Shown here: positions 1 to 12,628 of the stretch, in pieces | Layout of the letters: every line of letters begins with the position of its first letter | How positions within the stretch are numbered: position 1 is the stretch's first letter | The notes under the pieces: generated by a model | What the model was told of the DNA's origin: nothing | The model's database searches: none | What the model saw: only the letters and a program-made list of their open reading frames with translations | Program-made: the position numbers and the translations under genes | Assembly (NCBI GenBank): GCA_963978905.1 | Contig: OZ022261.1 | Coordinates: forward strand, 13,365,475-13,429,474 | Length of the DNA: 64,000 bases | Source: Trichostrongylus colubriformis | Taxonomy: Eukaryota > Nematoda > Chromadorea > Rhabditida > Trichostrongylidae | Direction of reading: 5' to 3'

Positions 1-112
1 AGTAGCGGAGCTGTTCCTCGAACGTGTGGATGGAAGGGTCCGCTTGCGCAGAGCTCGCGCCGATTCCGCCACCGTAGTGTGAGAGTGGGGTATTAAGGCC
101 TTCAACCACCCC

Positions 113-218
113 TCTTCTGCTACCCGCGTCGGTAGGCCCGACCAGGCACGGGACTCCGTCGAAGAATTCAGGACGGACCCGCGAGCCTGGTACGGGCTAC
201 CGACGCGGGCAGCAGAAG
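113..218. repeat. inverted repeat (small foldback)
   Basis: Two arms of about 33 bases, around 113-147 and 184-218, are near-perfect reverse complements (core GCGTCGGTAG / CTACCGACGC). The spacer is 36 bases. No coding sequence was recognised on either side in 1-855. Confidence 0.75.
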
Positions 219-855
219 AAACAGCCCTGCATCGACAATTCTGGTGATGTCGTGGCGTCGTCCGGAAGGGACGTCGTCGGATAGGAGATGGGGATAGGAA
301 GGGATCGCATTTTTCACAGAACCTCGAGGGAGATCGTGAGCCCCTTTTGAGAAGGAGTCATAATTTTCGAAAATTCCTAAACGCCAGGCCTGACCTTGGC
401 CCTTACACGTTACATCATCAGGGATTCGGCAATGGCAGATCAATAGAACTAAAGGAGGTCCAATTAAACGTCGCCGCCGATCCAGTATGCAACACTTGTT
501 CCCAATATTGGGTATAAGAACAAACATAGGGTAATCGACGTTCGGACGTTCGTATGAGCGGGTGGTTGGATCACAAAAAGGAAAGGGATCAGAGAAAGCT
601 GAGGCTTAGCAGTGAAAACCAATTTTAGCAATGCCTCTTTTGAATGGACGATCTAGTGTAGAAGTTTTGCCAAAAAAATGTGCCAGCAATAGTCATCACG
701 AGCGAAGTTTCCACTATAAGAAAACGGGAAAAAGGAAGAGAAAAAGTGCATCAAGCAAGTGGATTCATAAGCATGTTCGCGAACTAGGACTTTCTATGTG
801 ATCGGTTTGATCACAGGACAGTAAACCTTTGAAAAGAATAAAGTCAGTATGACTT
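219..855. other. no recognised feature
   Basis: Short open frames only, without splice-site or codon support. Nothing identified. Confidence 0.6.
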
Positions 856-1596
856 CAGGGGGTGCCAAAAAAAAGTAATTTTGCCCACGGCTCACATCTG
901 CCAATTATACAAAACATAGGAAAACGAAAGAAATAAAAGTATTAGGGCAAAATATTCCCGAAATGTCCCTCTACAAGCAGGAACAAGCTGTGGCTCCCTA
1001 CGTTCACCTTTATAAAAATATAGAGCTTTCATTTGGCGTAGTCGGGCTTCGGAGTGCCTACACTATCAAGGTCCGCTTAAAACGGTGAAGCCGGGCTCCG
1101 TGGTAGGTCTTTTGTGGGAAGCATCCTGAGGATTGGTCCTTCGGTTCGTGGGAGTCACAGAGCCTCTGCTACTTGGACAAGGCTGCTATGATCCAAAGTA
1201 TCACTTTCACGCCTCAAATCCGCCTCCGGAGGGGTTTCAGTGGTGAGGGCACGTTTTGGCTCTTGGAAATGAAGGGCGCTGTAAACCCGAAAAAAAAACG
1301 GATCTTAAAGAACACCACCCAGTATGAATCCTCTTAGGTACCCAGAGTGAACGGACCTCAGCAAGGTTCTGAACGAGGGCGACGAAATTTCGGATTTTGC
1401 CCAATTGAGGTGACATCTTGTTCACTCTTTCCTCGCTCCCGTTCCTGCTCGTGCAGAAGACTGCCACGGAGTATATTGAAAGAGTGAGGTCTGCTGTTGA
1501 ATCTGGAGATGAAAATATCTCAACAGAATTTGCTGTAGTTCGACTAAAGTGGGGTTGAAAGTGGAGGAACAAAATTACTCTTTTTTGGCACCCCTG
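856..1596 (-). mobile_element. TIR element, family A, copy 1
   Basis: A non-coding DNA-transposon-type repeat with ends CAGGGGGTGCCAAAAAA and TTTTTTGGCACCCCTG. The interior matches two other copies (4055-4782 and 22815-23531) but in opposite orientation. The 125-codon open frame inside (around 1611-1237) is not conserved between copies as protein, so it is not called a gene. Confidence 0.85.
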
Positions 1597-2139
1597 TACA
1601 TCATGAGGCAACCACGAAGAACTCGAAGTACCATGGCATGTCGGTTCGCCTCAATTGCCGTGCTACATCATCCTAATAATCAGATTCTGCTGTTGCTATA
1701 ACTAGCTATCCAAGAACCCACTGAAACTCAGTGTTATCTCGTGCAATGGCGGACAATGGCATTTACCTTGCCTCATAAAGGGCTCAGTAGTACATGGAAT
1801 CATTAGCAAATCACCAGTCACGAAAGGCTCACAGATCACTTTTCCATTTCAATTTGTGTCTGATGCTTTGTCTCAGATTTCACACATGTCAGCCTTGCAG
1901 GTAGGTATATCATCAAGGAATCACATTGAAAATAGGATTTTATAAGGATGTGATTCAATGAGAGTGAAAAGAAAGACGATGTGGTCCTCAGTCCCATTCT
2001 ATTGTTTGATATTGATAATGGAGGGTTCTGTGGGGTGCGACGCGAAACGAGCTACGATCCTTGAATAGCCATGTAATGTCCATGATGGGATGCCCCCCAC
2101 CCCCGTCATTGCGATAGCACCGCCACATCTAGTATTATT
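1597..2139. other. no recognised feature
   Basis: No gene or repeat recognised. Confidence 0.6.
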
Positions 2140-2389
2140 AACCGGGTGGGGTCCACGAGGTCGAATTTCCGCTTCGCGACGTTTCACTCGCGGCGCCCCC
2201 GTACGACTCGCCGTATCGATTGCCCTTGGTCGGCCGGCCGAGCGTGACTGCGTCACGTCTGCGCTTTCCACTCATGCCACACTGCCTCGCTTGAAGGCTG
2301 CCATGCCCTGCCACTGGCACTCGTACCCCCCGTGCCGCTCATCGCGCGCAGCCGCGCGGAAATTCGACCTCGTGGACCCCACCCTTATT
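2140..2389. mobile_element. GC-rich foldback element
   Basis: The outer arms (about 2146-2172 and 2356-2382) are exact reverse complements over GTGGGGTCCACGAGGTCG and GAATTTCCGC. The centre is GC-rich. It directly abuts the TTAA of the next element. Confidence 0.75.
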
Positions 2390-2391
2390 AA

Positions 2392-2962
2392 CCCATTGAC
2401 GACCGTGTGACACGACGTCGTGTCACACTCTTGTAACTCATATTTTAAGCCTCTTTTCAAATTTTTATTTGATCTTTTTTTTACTATGTATACTTTAAAA
2501 ATAAGGGTTTTTATACAAAGCATGGTCTGAGGAAATAACTTTTGATTCATGAATTATTGAGCTTCCTACTAAAGAGGTAAATAAATATGTAAGTATTCAA
2601 TTGGGTGTGAAGCCTGGTGTACCACCGTGGTGAACAGTCTCACAAACGCTGTGTGAGACGCCATTTGTTCGCTCAAATCCACATTCTAGTAACAGTCTGC
2701 TGATATTCTGATAAGTCACTTTCATCATCAAAAGCAGTCATTCCTATTTAAGGAGAAAGCCTGATACAAATTCGGTCTACATATTATCATAAATACAAGT
2801 GGGAATCTAAATACAGTGCGGAAAAGGTGAAAAATGATTGCTCCTCAAAAAAGGTGTTCCTGTGGGACCGTGTGACACGACGTCGTGTCACACGCGGAGC
2901 GTGGGAAGATCCCACGCGGTCCTACGCGCCAGACAAGTGTAAATGCCGCGGTCGTCAATGGG
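2392..2962. mobile_element. piggyBac-type non-autonomous element (571 bp)
   Basis: It is flanked by TTAA on both sides (2388-2391 and 2963-2966). The ends are inverted: CCCATTGACGACCG on the left, CGGTCGTCAATGGG on the right. TTAA targets and CC(C/Y)-starting ends are the hallmark of piggyBac elements. There is no transposase inside. The 24-base perfect palindrome at 2405-2428 occurs again at 2870-2893. Confidence 0.88.
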
Positions 2963-2966
2963 TTAA

Positions 2967-4054
2967 GACCACTGTGAGCAGGAGCGCACTACTGGGTGCA
3001 TACGTCTTGTTTAATTATTAACAGTTAACATAGAGCGAGAAATACGGAAACCATAACGAGACTGTAAATTAAGCTTATCAGATGTAGAACAAGTACTATT
3101 ACAGAATAGCAGGCAACGGTGATCAAAGCATCGATATTTGTTCCCGTTTTTGAGAGGACGTTAATATTTTCCCTAGAAATATCTTAGAGAGTATCACGAT
3201 CGCAAAGTGAACTGTGCGTGCGGATGAACAGAGGGGGAATTGTCATCATCGTTGCAAAAATCGATAAAACTGATACGAATTGGCAATGCACTGCTACGGT
3301 GGATAAACAAAAGGATAGGAAGCACTGAATTTGCGTAAAAGTGTCTAATTAACGAATATCGATAATAACACAGAAAACATTAACATGTGGTGTAAAGCAA
3401 CCTAAAAAAAAACTTTACAGAAACATGATAAGTAGCGCGAGAAAGCCGATAGGAAGGTGACCATTTCAAATACAAATGCAACTCCAGGTGTTTCACTGAT
3501 TCGACTAGCTGCGTTGACTCCATAAGTTGAGGTGAAACTTCACAAAGCTCAAAGGCGCCGTCTGCGACAAAAGCACTGTGGCGCTTTGCTTTACTCGAAA
3601 AAGTTTCGATTCTTGAAATTTCCGAGTCTACTCAACCGAAAACAGCAGGTACCCCATCAAATACAAGTAGAATTGTGCTTGATTATAGTCATAAAATTAA
3701 CCAAATCAAATAATTCCTCACACCTGCATCCTATAATAAGATTGTTACAGTGGAAAAACGAGGGGGCTACAACGCTGAGGCTGAGGGTAAATAATGGCAA
3801 TGTTGTTTTCCTGGCGTAGATAGGGATGGTGCAATAGCAGGGAGGACCGTTTGCCGTTTGCATGGCGTATATCTGTCTCCTAGGCAGAGAGAGCTTCTGA
3901 CCCTCTCGATTGGAAGGAAACCTAATCACTAGTCAACCACAGGGATTAGAGGACAGATTCAGAGGGATTCAGAGCGAGTCAGCTTGTGTGGAGGGACAGT
4001 GCCACCAGTGCGAAGCCGATCCGTATTCTTGTCGTCGCACACAAAATCAATATA
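2967..4054. other. no recognised feature
   Basis: AT-rich sequence with short, unsupported open frames (for example 3532-3819). Nothing identified. Confidence 0.6.
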
Positions 4055-4782
4055 CAGGGGGTGCCAAAAAAGTTAAGTAATTTTTCTCCTCCACTTTTAA
4101 CCCTACTTTATCGAGCTTCAGCAAATTCTGACCATGTATTTCCATCTTTAAAGTGAAGAGCAGACCTCACTCTATCACTAATCTCCGTAACAGCCTTTTG
4201 CACGAGCAGGAACAGGAGCTTGTTCCGAGTGAACAAGATGTGTCACCTCAACTGGGCAAAATCCAAAACTTCGTCGCCCTCGTTCACAACCTTCCTAAGG
4301 TCCGGTCACTCTGGGTACCTGAGGAGATTCATATTGGGTGGTGTTCTTAGATATTGCGTTTATTTCAGGCTCCCAACGCCCTTCGTTTCCAAGAGCCAGA
4401 ACGAGCCATTACCATTGAAACCCCTCCAGGGGCAGGTTTGAGGCATGAAAAATGATACTTCGGATCATGGCAGCGTTGTCCGAGAAGCGAAGGGCCAATC
4501 CTTGGAAAGCTTCCCACAAAAGACTTACCAAAAAACGAACCTGGCTTTACTGTTTTAAGCGGACCTTGATACCGAAGGCGCTCTGAGACCCGATTGTGCC
4601 GACTGGAGGATCCGTATTTTGATGAAGGTGGTAGTAGTGATTCTCACCTTGCTCCTGCTTCTAGAAGAACGTTTCGGGGATACTTTGCCTCAATGCTTTC
4701 ATCTCTTTCGTTTCCATATGTTCTGTATACTAGGCGGATCTGAGTTGTGAGCAAAATTACTTAATTCTTTTGGCACCTCCTG
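4055..4782 (+). mobile_element. TIR element, family A, copy 2
   Basis: The ends CAGGGGGTGCCAAAAAAG and TTTTGGCACCTCCTG are inverted repeats that extend inward over AAGTAATTTT. The interior aligns by eye with the copy at 856-1596 (opposite strand) and the one at 22815-23531 (same strand). No transposase was seen. Confidence 0.88.
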
Positions 4783-4913
4783 AACATTCCTTAAGGAAAG
4801 TCCTGGCAAATGGTAAATGAAGGGAGAACAGAAGGATTCAAAAATGGTTAGGTAGAAAAATTGTAGATATTGATAGCTTCGGAAGTTATGCACCAGAAAA
4901 AGAAACATCTTGA

Positions 4914-5341
4914 AGGAATCGTCCACGGAAAAAATAAGTTTCTCTGTTACCCTTATATTTATGTTGTGTTTTCCTAATACGGGTCGCATGCAAAAATTAA
5001 CGCGAAAAAGTGTGAATTCGGCTAATACAGCTCCCCTGATTCCTGGCCGGGTGGGTGGGGCCTACGAGTAAAAGCCCGATCCCTTCGTGCCGCGGTTGAG
5101 AGCGGAGAGTGGGACTGTTCACGTACTAACCTTCCTACAATGCCTCTCCGCTCATGGCGGAGGTCGGGGTGGGCACTTGCTCGAAGGCCCCACCCACCCG
5201 TCCAAGACTTCGTGGTGCTGTATCTTAACTGGATTCACATTTTTTGCGTGAAACTTTGCATGCGGCCTACATTATGCAAATACAACATAAATATATGGGT
5301 TTCATGAAAACTCGTTTTTCCGTGCACGATTCCTTCAAAAT
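4914..5341. mobile_element. foldback element, family B, copy 1
   Basis: Long imperfect inverted repeats: the outer ends are GAAGGAATCGTCCACGG and CACGATTCCTTC, and the inner arms contain GGTGGGTGGGGCC and GGCCCCACCCACC. A second copy lies at 43905-44333, including the phrase 'ttgcatgcggcctacat'. No coding capacity. Confidence 0.85.
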
Positions 5342-8188
5342 AGTCCGAAAGTATGAAAACCAGCACTAAGGTGCACTACGATCTGTCATGAGTTATTCAA
5401 TCAGCCACTTTCTACTTCCGCCTCCAACTGGATTTTCGAGTTTCCTTTTGTTTTAACCAGTTCACGAGAGTTTTTACGAAAGTCGCAGAGACTAAAACGG
5501 ATATAATGAAGTGAAACGGGAAAAGCATAGTGAAATGATTCACAACAACTTCGATATTTGACACATTCAAGTGGGACAGATGGGGGGCACCTGGAAGCCT
5601 AAAACCACTGCAAAAGCATTCAAAAAAAAAAACTTCATGTCCTCTCTGCTATAAAGCGTTCCGAGCCTTACGCGTTGTCGTTCGAGCCGGTGTGTTCCAC
5701 TATTTCAATTTCAACGCATGCAAGACTATGAGTATACCCACGTACGTCAGCATGTCATAGACGGTGAGTAGGCTCCCTGAGCGAGTGGAAGGGATGGTGG
5801 CGAGCGTGACGCGTTCGTCAATGGTGATGTCCCATCGGCGGGTCCCTTTTAGTGCAATGCGTCCAACACCCATTGTCACTACACCCTCTCGCTCAGAGCA
5901 CCCACAGAAGTTAGAAGCGAATCAGTCTTGCATAAACGGGAGATAGAGTCTGTCTGAAGGAAGGATCGACGGTAGAAAAGCGATTCATTTTCACTGACTA
6001 GCCATTCAGTGTTAGCTCTGCTTTCACTATTTGGCACAATAATGAACTCAAGATCATTGTGAGGCTGTGCATCTGGATACTACGCTCATGTTGCAGCATG
6101 TAGCCAATAACGTGGATGAGTGGTAGGAAAAGAAACGAACGCACATGCCACAATGCGCATACAACCCCGTAGCACGTGACAATGAAGCTCACCCGTTCCA
6201 TATTTTATGATAGAAGAATCAATCTTCAGCTACGGACTAGTCCTCAAATCACTAAAAAGGATTGGAGTACTCTATGCATTCCCGGTCTGAAGTAAATGAT
6301 CTCTTTTGTTCACTTCACCGGTCCCGATGAATACGAAGGCCTACCTATCGAGTTACGGGTGCAGGTGGTACACAGCTTCTGTGGTCTATACCTCGTATAT
6401 AAGCGATCATCACAACCATGTGGACAGGTTGGATGCAGCATCCTGGATAGCTTAGAAAATGGAAATTTTCGCCTGATGTAGTACTTGTAGTTTTAATGCC
6501 AATTCTTTAATTCACCCATAATCCACCTATTTCGGAGCCCCTTCCGCGGAACTACCAAAAATGCAGATTCTCTGATCCAGAACAGTTTTTTTCACACCAT
6601 CAAACAAAAACCGACAACATGCAAGTACTAACACACAAAAAAAGTACTGTAATAAAATATGTATAAACGGTATTTCACAGCATCATTCGTAAGCTACAGT
6701 CCAGTTCCCGAAGGCTGGCAGGGCGTGGCCTACAGAGTTGGGTGGAGTGTGTGGCGGGATGAGAGAGATCGATACAAGTCTGTAGGCCTCGCCCTGTCAG
6801 CCGTCGGGAAATGGTCTGTACGCCATCACATTTGCTTGGATTTCAGAAGAAGCTCATGCTCGCGTGGAGTATGGAGTCATAAAATGACACGTCACATTTT
6901 CTTATATAGCAACAGCTGATGCTACACAGTGCGAGGAAATATATAAGGAGGAAGTGATGCATTCAAAAGATATGGATTATAGTTTGAACCTAAGGGCGGT
7001 AAGAGCTCCAAGGTACGTGGTCATCAACTACGATCTTTGTACGAGCGTATTCATTTATTGCTTACGTTACTAAACAAATATATCCTGTTAGCAACAGGCA
7101 ATAGAATAGAACACGTTTTGATGGATCACAGGAGGAAACATCCTCATTGAAGCTTCATATGCCTTATTGAATGAGACTCTAAAGCACATGTGTCCCATGA
7201 GTTTCGAACTTCCTAACAGTCAGGTAAAGCCGGACTGATGCGCTTAAACTTCTGCTTTTCACGCCCTGTACTTACTAGGTACGTGAAAGAACTGCCTAAT
7301 ATGCGCCTAACCTTCGATGGCAAATATGCATGTTTTTTTGTATCCAGCTCTTTACCCACTCTGAACTCAATTCTAAAAAATATTCCGAAAATTATCACTG
7401 GTATCCACGAGTATGTAGAAATCATCCCTTATGATGTCAAAAATATATAATGAGATGAATTGCAGCTCCAGATTGGTACCGATTACCTGTGTAGATGAAG
7501 CGCAATAAAGTTCAGAAATAATTTAACATCTTACAATGCAAACACCACACAATCTAGCAACGTGATACATTTGCTACGCACAATGATCTGTACATCGACA
7601 GTTGTCCCAAACGTTCACGTCTTCTAATCTATTCACAATTCCGCGTGTTCCAGAATAACTACCCCGTACAGAAATGACTAGGTAATGCAGAGTTATTACA
7701 CTAAATACCATTCAGAATAAACTAAAACAATTTCATCGACCGACATGCGCCCCGATGTATGAGGGAGTACTTTAAAAATCTTCTTTATAGGGTCAATCCA
7801 TAAGAAACGTCATTTCTTCAAATGAAAACATTCCCCTCCTAAATTATGAGCTTTTTCATCGTGTTATATACTATTGGATAGATATTTCCTGCTCTATGGA
7901 TCAATTTGTAATAAATTCAGATACGATTCAGACTGGATTTCAAAGTAGCGAAGAGGGAGGTGCAGTAGACAAAATGGACGAAAGCGGCGGTTAAATGGTA
8001 ATAATTTAATGGGAACAAATTTGCTCGTTATGCACAACCTGATTAACTTTAGCTTCTCCTTGATTGTTTGATTGGTCGCAGATGAGCGAGGAAAAGTTCG
8101 ATGGAGTCGTAGGTGGGATGGGTGTCAACGCTGACAAAATTCCTAGCGTTGCAGTGATAGGAGAAAATAATAAAAATCGAAATATTTA
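5342..8188. other. no recognised feature
   Basis: 2.8 kb without a gene, RNA or repeat that I recognise. Open frames such as 6296-6481 and 7238-7450 lack splice or motif support. Confidence 0.55.
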
Positions 8189-10255
8189 TTTATTTATTTA
8201 TTGATGGACATGCCATATTGCATGTGTTGAGAACAGGTAAAACACATATACCAATAAAATGCCTAAAGAAACGAAGTGGTAATAACAACAACAACAAACT
8301 GGTTTCAAAACTATAAAATTATATAGATTTTATAAATTTTTCTGCTGTCCTTTTGAAGTCACCATACTTCATTGAGATGTCATCAGATCGCAAGAAAGAA
8401 TTACAGTTAGTGCCGTAAGAGTGTTAAAAATCGCGCGAAAACGCGTTTTCGCGTTTTTATCGTTTTTTCGCCATAAATCGATTGATATTGATTATTTTTA
8501 CTGAACATATATATGTTTTAGAATCAGCTCGTCGAGCTCTACGCGATGATACCACAAGTTTTCGATTTTCTCGAATTTGGTACAAGACCTTTTTTTTACA
8601 TTTTGAAAAGTTTGAGGGAAAATTTCTTCGAAATTTGGTGAGCTGGCAGCGAAGTCTTCTCAAAGACCTGATCTAAGTTCACAGCTGTGTAGGAATTTCA
8701 GAGTTTCACTCATTTCAGACGAATTCCTGTTCCTTGGTGTGGCCCTAAACAGTGCCTCCGTGTATATGCTGTTGAAAAAACCATCTCTTAACTCATTTTC
8801 AGCCGCAGATTCCCCATTGAAATGTACACCGTTCGATTCCTCAGGGAAAATGCTATCGAATGATATATAAAAACCTTGATGTTCATAAAATTCTCATTTT
8901 CCTCATTTCCAGCCTTTTCCTTTTGTCAATCGACTTCTCAAAGCTGTGGCGCCGTCGTGACGGCCCCGCGCTATCCACGTGCACGACCGTGGGAAACTGC
9001 TCGGCTGGGAGGGGGAGCGGTTACGATCGATTACCCCGTCGGAGCGCCGAGCAGTTTCCCACGGTCGTGCACGTGGATAGCGCGGGGCCGTCACGATGGC
9101 GCCATAGCTTTCTCATGGTCATGCACGTCGATCGATGCGGCGGACTGGAGCTTGAGAAGGCGATTGACAAAAGGAAAAGGCTAGAAATGAGGAAAATGAG
9201 AATTTTATGAACACCAAGGTTTTTATATATCATTCGATAGCATTTTTCCTGGGGAATCCAACGGTGTACATTCCGATGGGGAATCTGCGGCTGAAAATGA
9301 GTTAAGAGATGGTTTTTTCAACAGCATATACACGGAGGCACTGTTTAGGGCCACACCAAGGAACAGGGATTCGTCTGAAATGAGTGAAGCTCTACAATTC
9401 TACACAGCTGTGGACCTAGATCAGGGATGTGAGAAGACTTCGCTGCCAGCTCATCAAATTTCGAAGAAATTTTCCCTCAAACTTTTCAAAATGTAAAAAA
9501 ATGACCTTGTACCAAATTCGAGAAAATTGAAAACTTGTGGTACCATCTTGTAGAGCTCGACGAGCTGATTCTAAAACATATATATGTTCAGTAAAAATAA
9601 TCAATATCAATCGATTTATGGCGAAAACGATAAAAAACGCGAAAACGCGTTTTTGCGCGATTTGTAACACTCTTACGGCACTAACTGTAAAAGAGGTGCG
9701 CACCCTATCTGAGAAAAACTTTGACCTGACCTGTGAACGAGCTGTTGTGGTAGAAATTTTCACTGATGCTCCCCTCGTATTGGAATTTACGACTATGAAA
9801 AATTTGGAAGTGTCCAAATGGACCATACCATGATAGATCTTATACGCCATAAGAAGGTCGAAACTCTTTCTCCTACTAGCCAAAGATTTTAACCCAAATA
9901 TCTTGTTTCTTTCAATTCCATTTGGTATGTCCTTGTAGTTGGCATGAAGGCAGCGGAGCATTAGCTTACGGGTAAAGCTATTTTGAACACCCTCAAGGGC
10001 AAAAATATCCTTCTTCTTATAAGGAGAGTAAACTGTAGAACCACACTCTAAGATAGGACGAACGTATGTTTTATACGCTCGCAGCAGAATTGCGGGGTTT
10101 TTGGTACGGAGAACTCTATAAATATTGAATGTTCTACGAAGACCTTTAGCTACCAGTGATTTAGGGCAGAGTACTTGAAAAGGCAAACACTGCAGTGACT
10201 TCTCTAACATATAATGAGCGAAACGTTTGGAAGTCGTCGAGTTGAAGGCACACTC
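8189..10255 (-). mobile_element. CR1-type LINE, 3' end of reverse transcriptase ORF and tail, interrupted
   Basis: Minus-strand translation gives the post-catalytic end of a non-LTR reverse transcriptase: YRVLRTKNPAILLRAYKTYV, RPILECGSTVYSP and GVQNSFTRKL, typical of the CR1/jockey group. After a break by the palindrome (about 9690-8399) the frame resumes LRSDDISMKYGDFKRTAEKF and stops at TAA. A short 3' end with an (AAAT)n tail follows at 8216-8188. The catalytic domain and endonuclease are missing, so it is dead. Joining the two parts at the break gives a sensible C-terminus. Confidence 0.83.
8399..9690. mobile_element. large palindromic foldback element (1.29 kb) inside the LINE
   Basis: The left arm starts TTACAGTTAGTGCCGTAAGA and the right arm ends in its reverse complement. 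The arms (about 620 bases each) differ by scattered substitutions and one insertion of about 40 bases in the right arm near 9110-9150. They meet around a 40-base spacer at 9008-9046. The open frames on both strands here (for example 8482-8676 and the C-terminal third of 10309-9416) are mirror images of each other and come from this element, not the LINE. Flanks carry a possible TCTTT duplication. Confidence 0.86.
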
Positions 10256-10545
10256 CACGATAACCATATAGATGGACTTACCTTCTTGGAGCAGTAGCTC
10301 CTTGGGCAATTATCTAGGCCGCACCATTTTCGCGCTGCCTGCTTGAACCCACCCCGACGCCACCCGTTTTACTCAGTTGAACATTAAGGGAGCTCAAGTG
10401 GATGGCGTCGGAGCGGTTTCAAGCAGGTGAAGAGCCCTGATGGCGTACCGTGGCAGCGCGGAAATGTTCAGCTTAGATAGTTATCCAAGGAGCTGCTGTC
10501 CCAAGAAAGTAAGTCCACCTACCTGGTTATCGTGAAGTGGGTCTT
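10250..10545. mobile_element. foldback element (~300 bp) at the LINE 5' break
   Basis: The arms around 10250-10385 and 10395-10545 are reverse complements: 'gataaccatatagatggact' against 'ccacctacctggttatc', and GCAGTAGCTCCTTGG against CCAAGGAGCTGCTG. The start of the open frame that reads into the LINE belongs to this element. The LINE reverse-transcriptase sequence does not resume beyond 10545. Confidence 0.75.
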
Positions 10546-12628
10546 TAAATATGCAACACCAACTGATTGATTGTCACGAAATGAAATATAGACTTTCCAT
10601 TAATAGTCGGTTTGGCCAGCATTTAACGTCTGGTCCTACGGTTCTACCACCCCATTATTCTGAAATTCGACCTCACTTCAAACTAGTCTGAAATTGTAAC
10701 TCAGTAGAGCAGATATTTCATTTTGATGGTATGCACAAGCATGTAAGTTTTGGTAGGAAACTTCCGCTAAAAAACATAAGATTACAGAGAAGGAACCAGC
10801 ACTTCCAGATGATTTTTAAGGTGGCGCATTTCATATTCATATCAAGGAAAAGAAAAGCTAGGAAGATGTTTTTTCTATGTTCAATGGCAACAACAGTGAA
10901 CAATCAACTCTAGAGAACTCCAAATAATTATATAGCTCGTCGTGCTACTAATTTCATAAAATCTCATCTCCAGTAAGCACGAAACGTCACGCAACAGCGT
11001 TTTAGGATTGTGAAGTCAATCAGGTGTCAAACACAGTCACAGCTATTACTGAGAGCGGTTTGCAACGGTTTAGAAGTGAAAGCAGTATCAGATCGAATTT
11101 TGCAGAAATACATGTTTCAGAACTCATATTATCACAGCTTCAACGTTGTTACTAATTTCAACGACACAGTACACGACAACCCATTAGACATGCTAATTCT
11201 CCCCTAAAACGGCCCACCATCACGATTCGGCATGAAATATCAGTTCAAAAAATTCCAAAGTTTTGAAAGGCTTGGTAATTTTCCAAACGAATAAGGAACC
11301 CTATACGATAACGGATCATCATCACTATTTGGCATGAAATATCACTTAATAATATTTCAAAGTTTCGAAAGGGAGAAACTGAAGGCAGAATATGGTCAGA
11401 CGTAGTCACAGCCAGGACACTTGCAGGTGTCGAGGAGAATAACCGCTTCAGTACGGCGACCAAACGGGACCCCCCTTTTTTAACCTTTACATTATCAGTA
11501 ACTGTTGCCGGATTGCATAGTTGCAATGCGTTTTACTGCTATATATCCTTTCCTGATGCAAAAAGGAACTTATTCTACATTTTGTCACACGGATTTGCGA
11601 TGAAGTATGCTTTGCCTCATCTGCTTATTGAAAATTTTGATTTTACTGCTTATCGCTGACTTCTGAAAGTACGATCTCCCACCCTCCTATCCGGTTAAAT
11701 ACGGGCTCCCTGTCGAGGAATCCTCGACTCTAGGTGTACCCTGGTCACAGCTACATATTGAGAAGGGTTGGCATCGGTAGGAAGTAGCAGCAGACAGATC
11801 GAATTTTGCGGAAATCCCCGTTTCAAATGTCATATAATCAAAGCTTCACGGTTGTTACCCATTTCAGTGACATAATACACAACAACTTATAAAACTTCGT
11901 AGTTCTCCAAAAAAAAAAGAAACATCCCCTTCAATGGCCCACCGATACTCGGCATGAAATATCCATTCATATATTCCAAAAATTCAAAAAGAAAAAACTT
12001 CCAAATGTTGCCACAGACGCTGTTAAGAAAGGCTTGCAATCGATTAGTGGGGTAATTATTACTCGAATCACATTGAAATTTTCATTTGAAGATCCATGTA
12101 TAATCTATATATACAGACTTTCTAGGATTCTACTATTTTCATTGACTGAATGCACAGCGATCTACTGTGTTTGGTTTACAGACAAATCGAGAAAGCATGC
12201 CCTTATAGCGTATAAGCACCAAGACACAAAATTTCGGATTTCGAAGAAGTATAGTCCTGAATTGATGTTCCAGATGTTACGTGGGAATGTTCGCAATCCG
12301 TTAAAGGAACCGGAAGGGGTCCGAAGAAAGAGGAAGATGGAAAGGAATGATCATTTAGTAACGAACATTCGAAGTTAGAAGCGATAATCGGTGGGAAACC
12401 CGGATTCAAAAGCGCGGCGCTGTGGTGAGTATTCGCATCACATTCGCATCATAGCACTGACTTTCCGAGTTATCCGCTGTAGAGATGTCCTTTGGTGTCT
12501 CGTAGAGTACCCTTCCTTCGATTGTGATGATGTGAAATAAGTTAAACGACACGCAGCAACAAACAAGTAAAACAGTTAAGTGAAGAATAAGCGAAAGCGT
12601 AAGAAAAAAGTGTGATTACAACAAAATC
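10546..12628. other. no recognised feature
   Basis: No gene recognised. Two stretches (about 11080-11400 and 11800-12000) share phrases such as 'cggcatgaaatat' and 'acagcttcaacgttgttac', so a decayed local duplication is likely. Confidence 0.5.

Noticed and set aside
1237..1611. 124-codon minus-strand frame
   Set aside because: Falls in family A element copy 1. The other two copies do not preserve the frame.
9416..9700. C-terminal third of the long minus-strand frame 10309-9416 as LINE protein
   Set aside because: This part mirrors the plus-strand frame at 8482-8676 and belongs to the palindrome. The LINE frame resumes beyond it at 8398.
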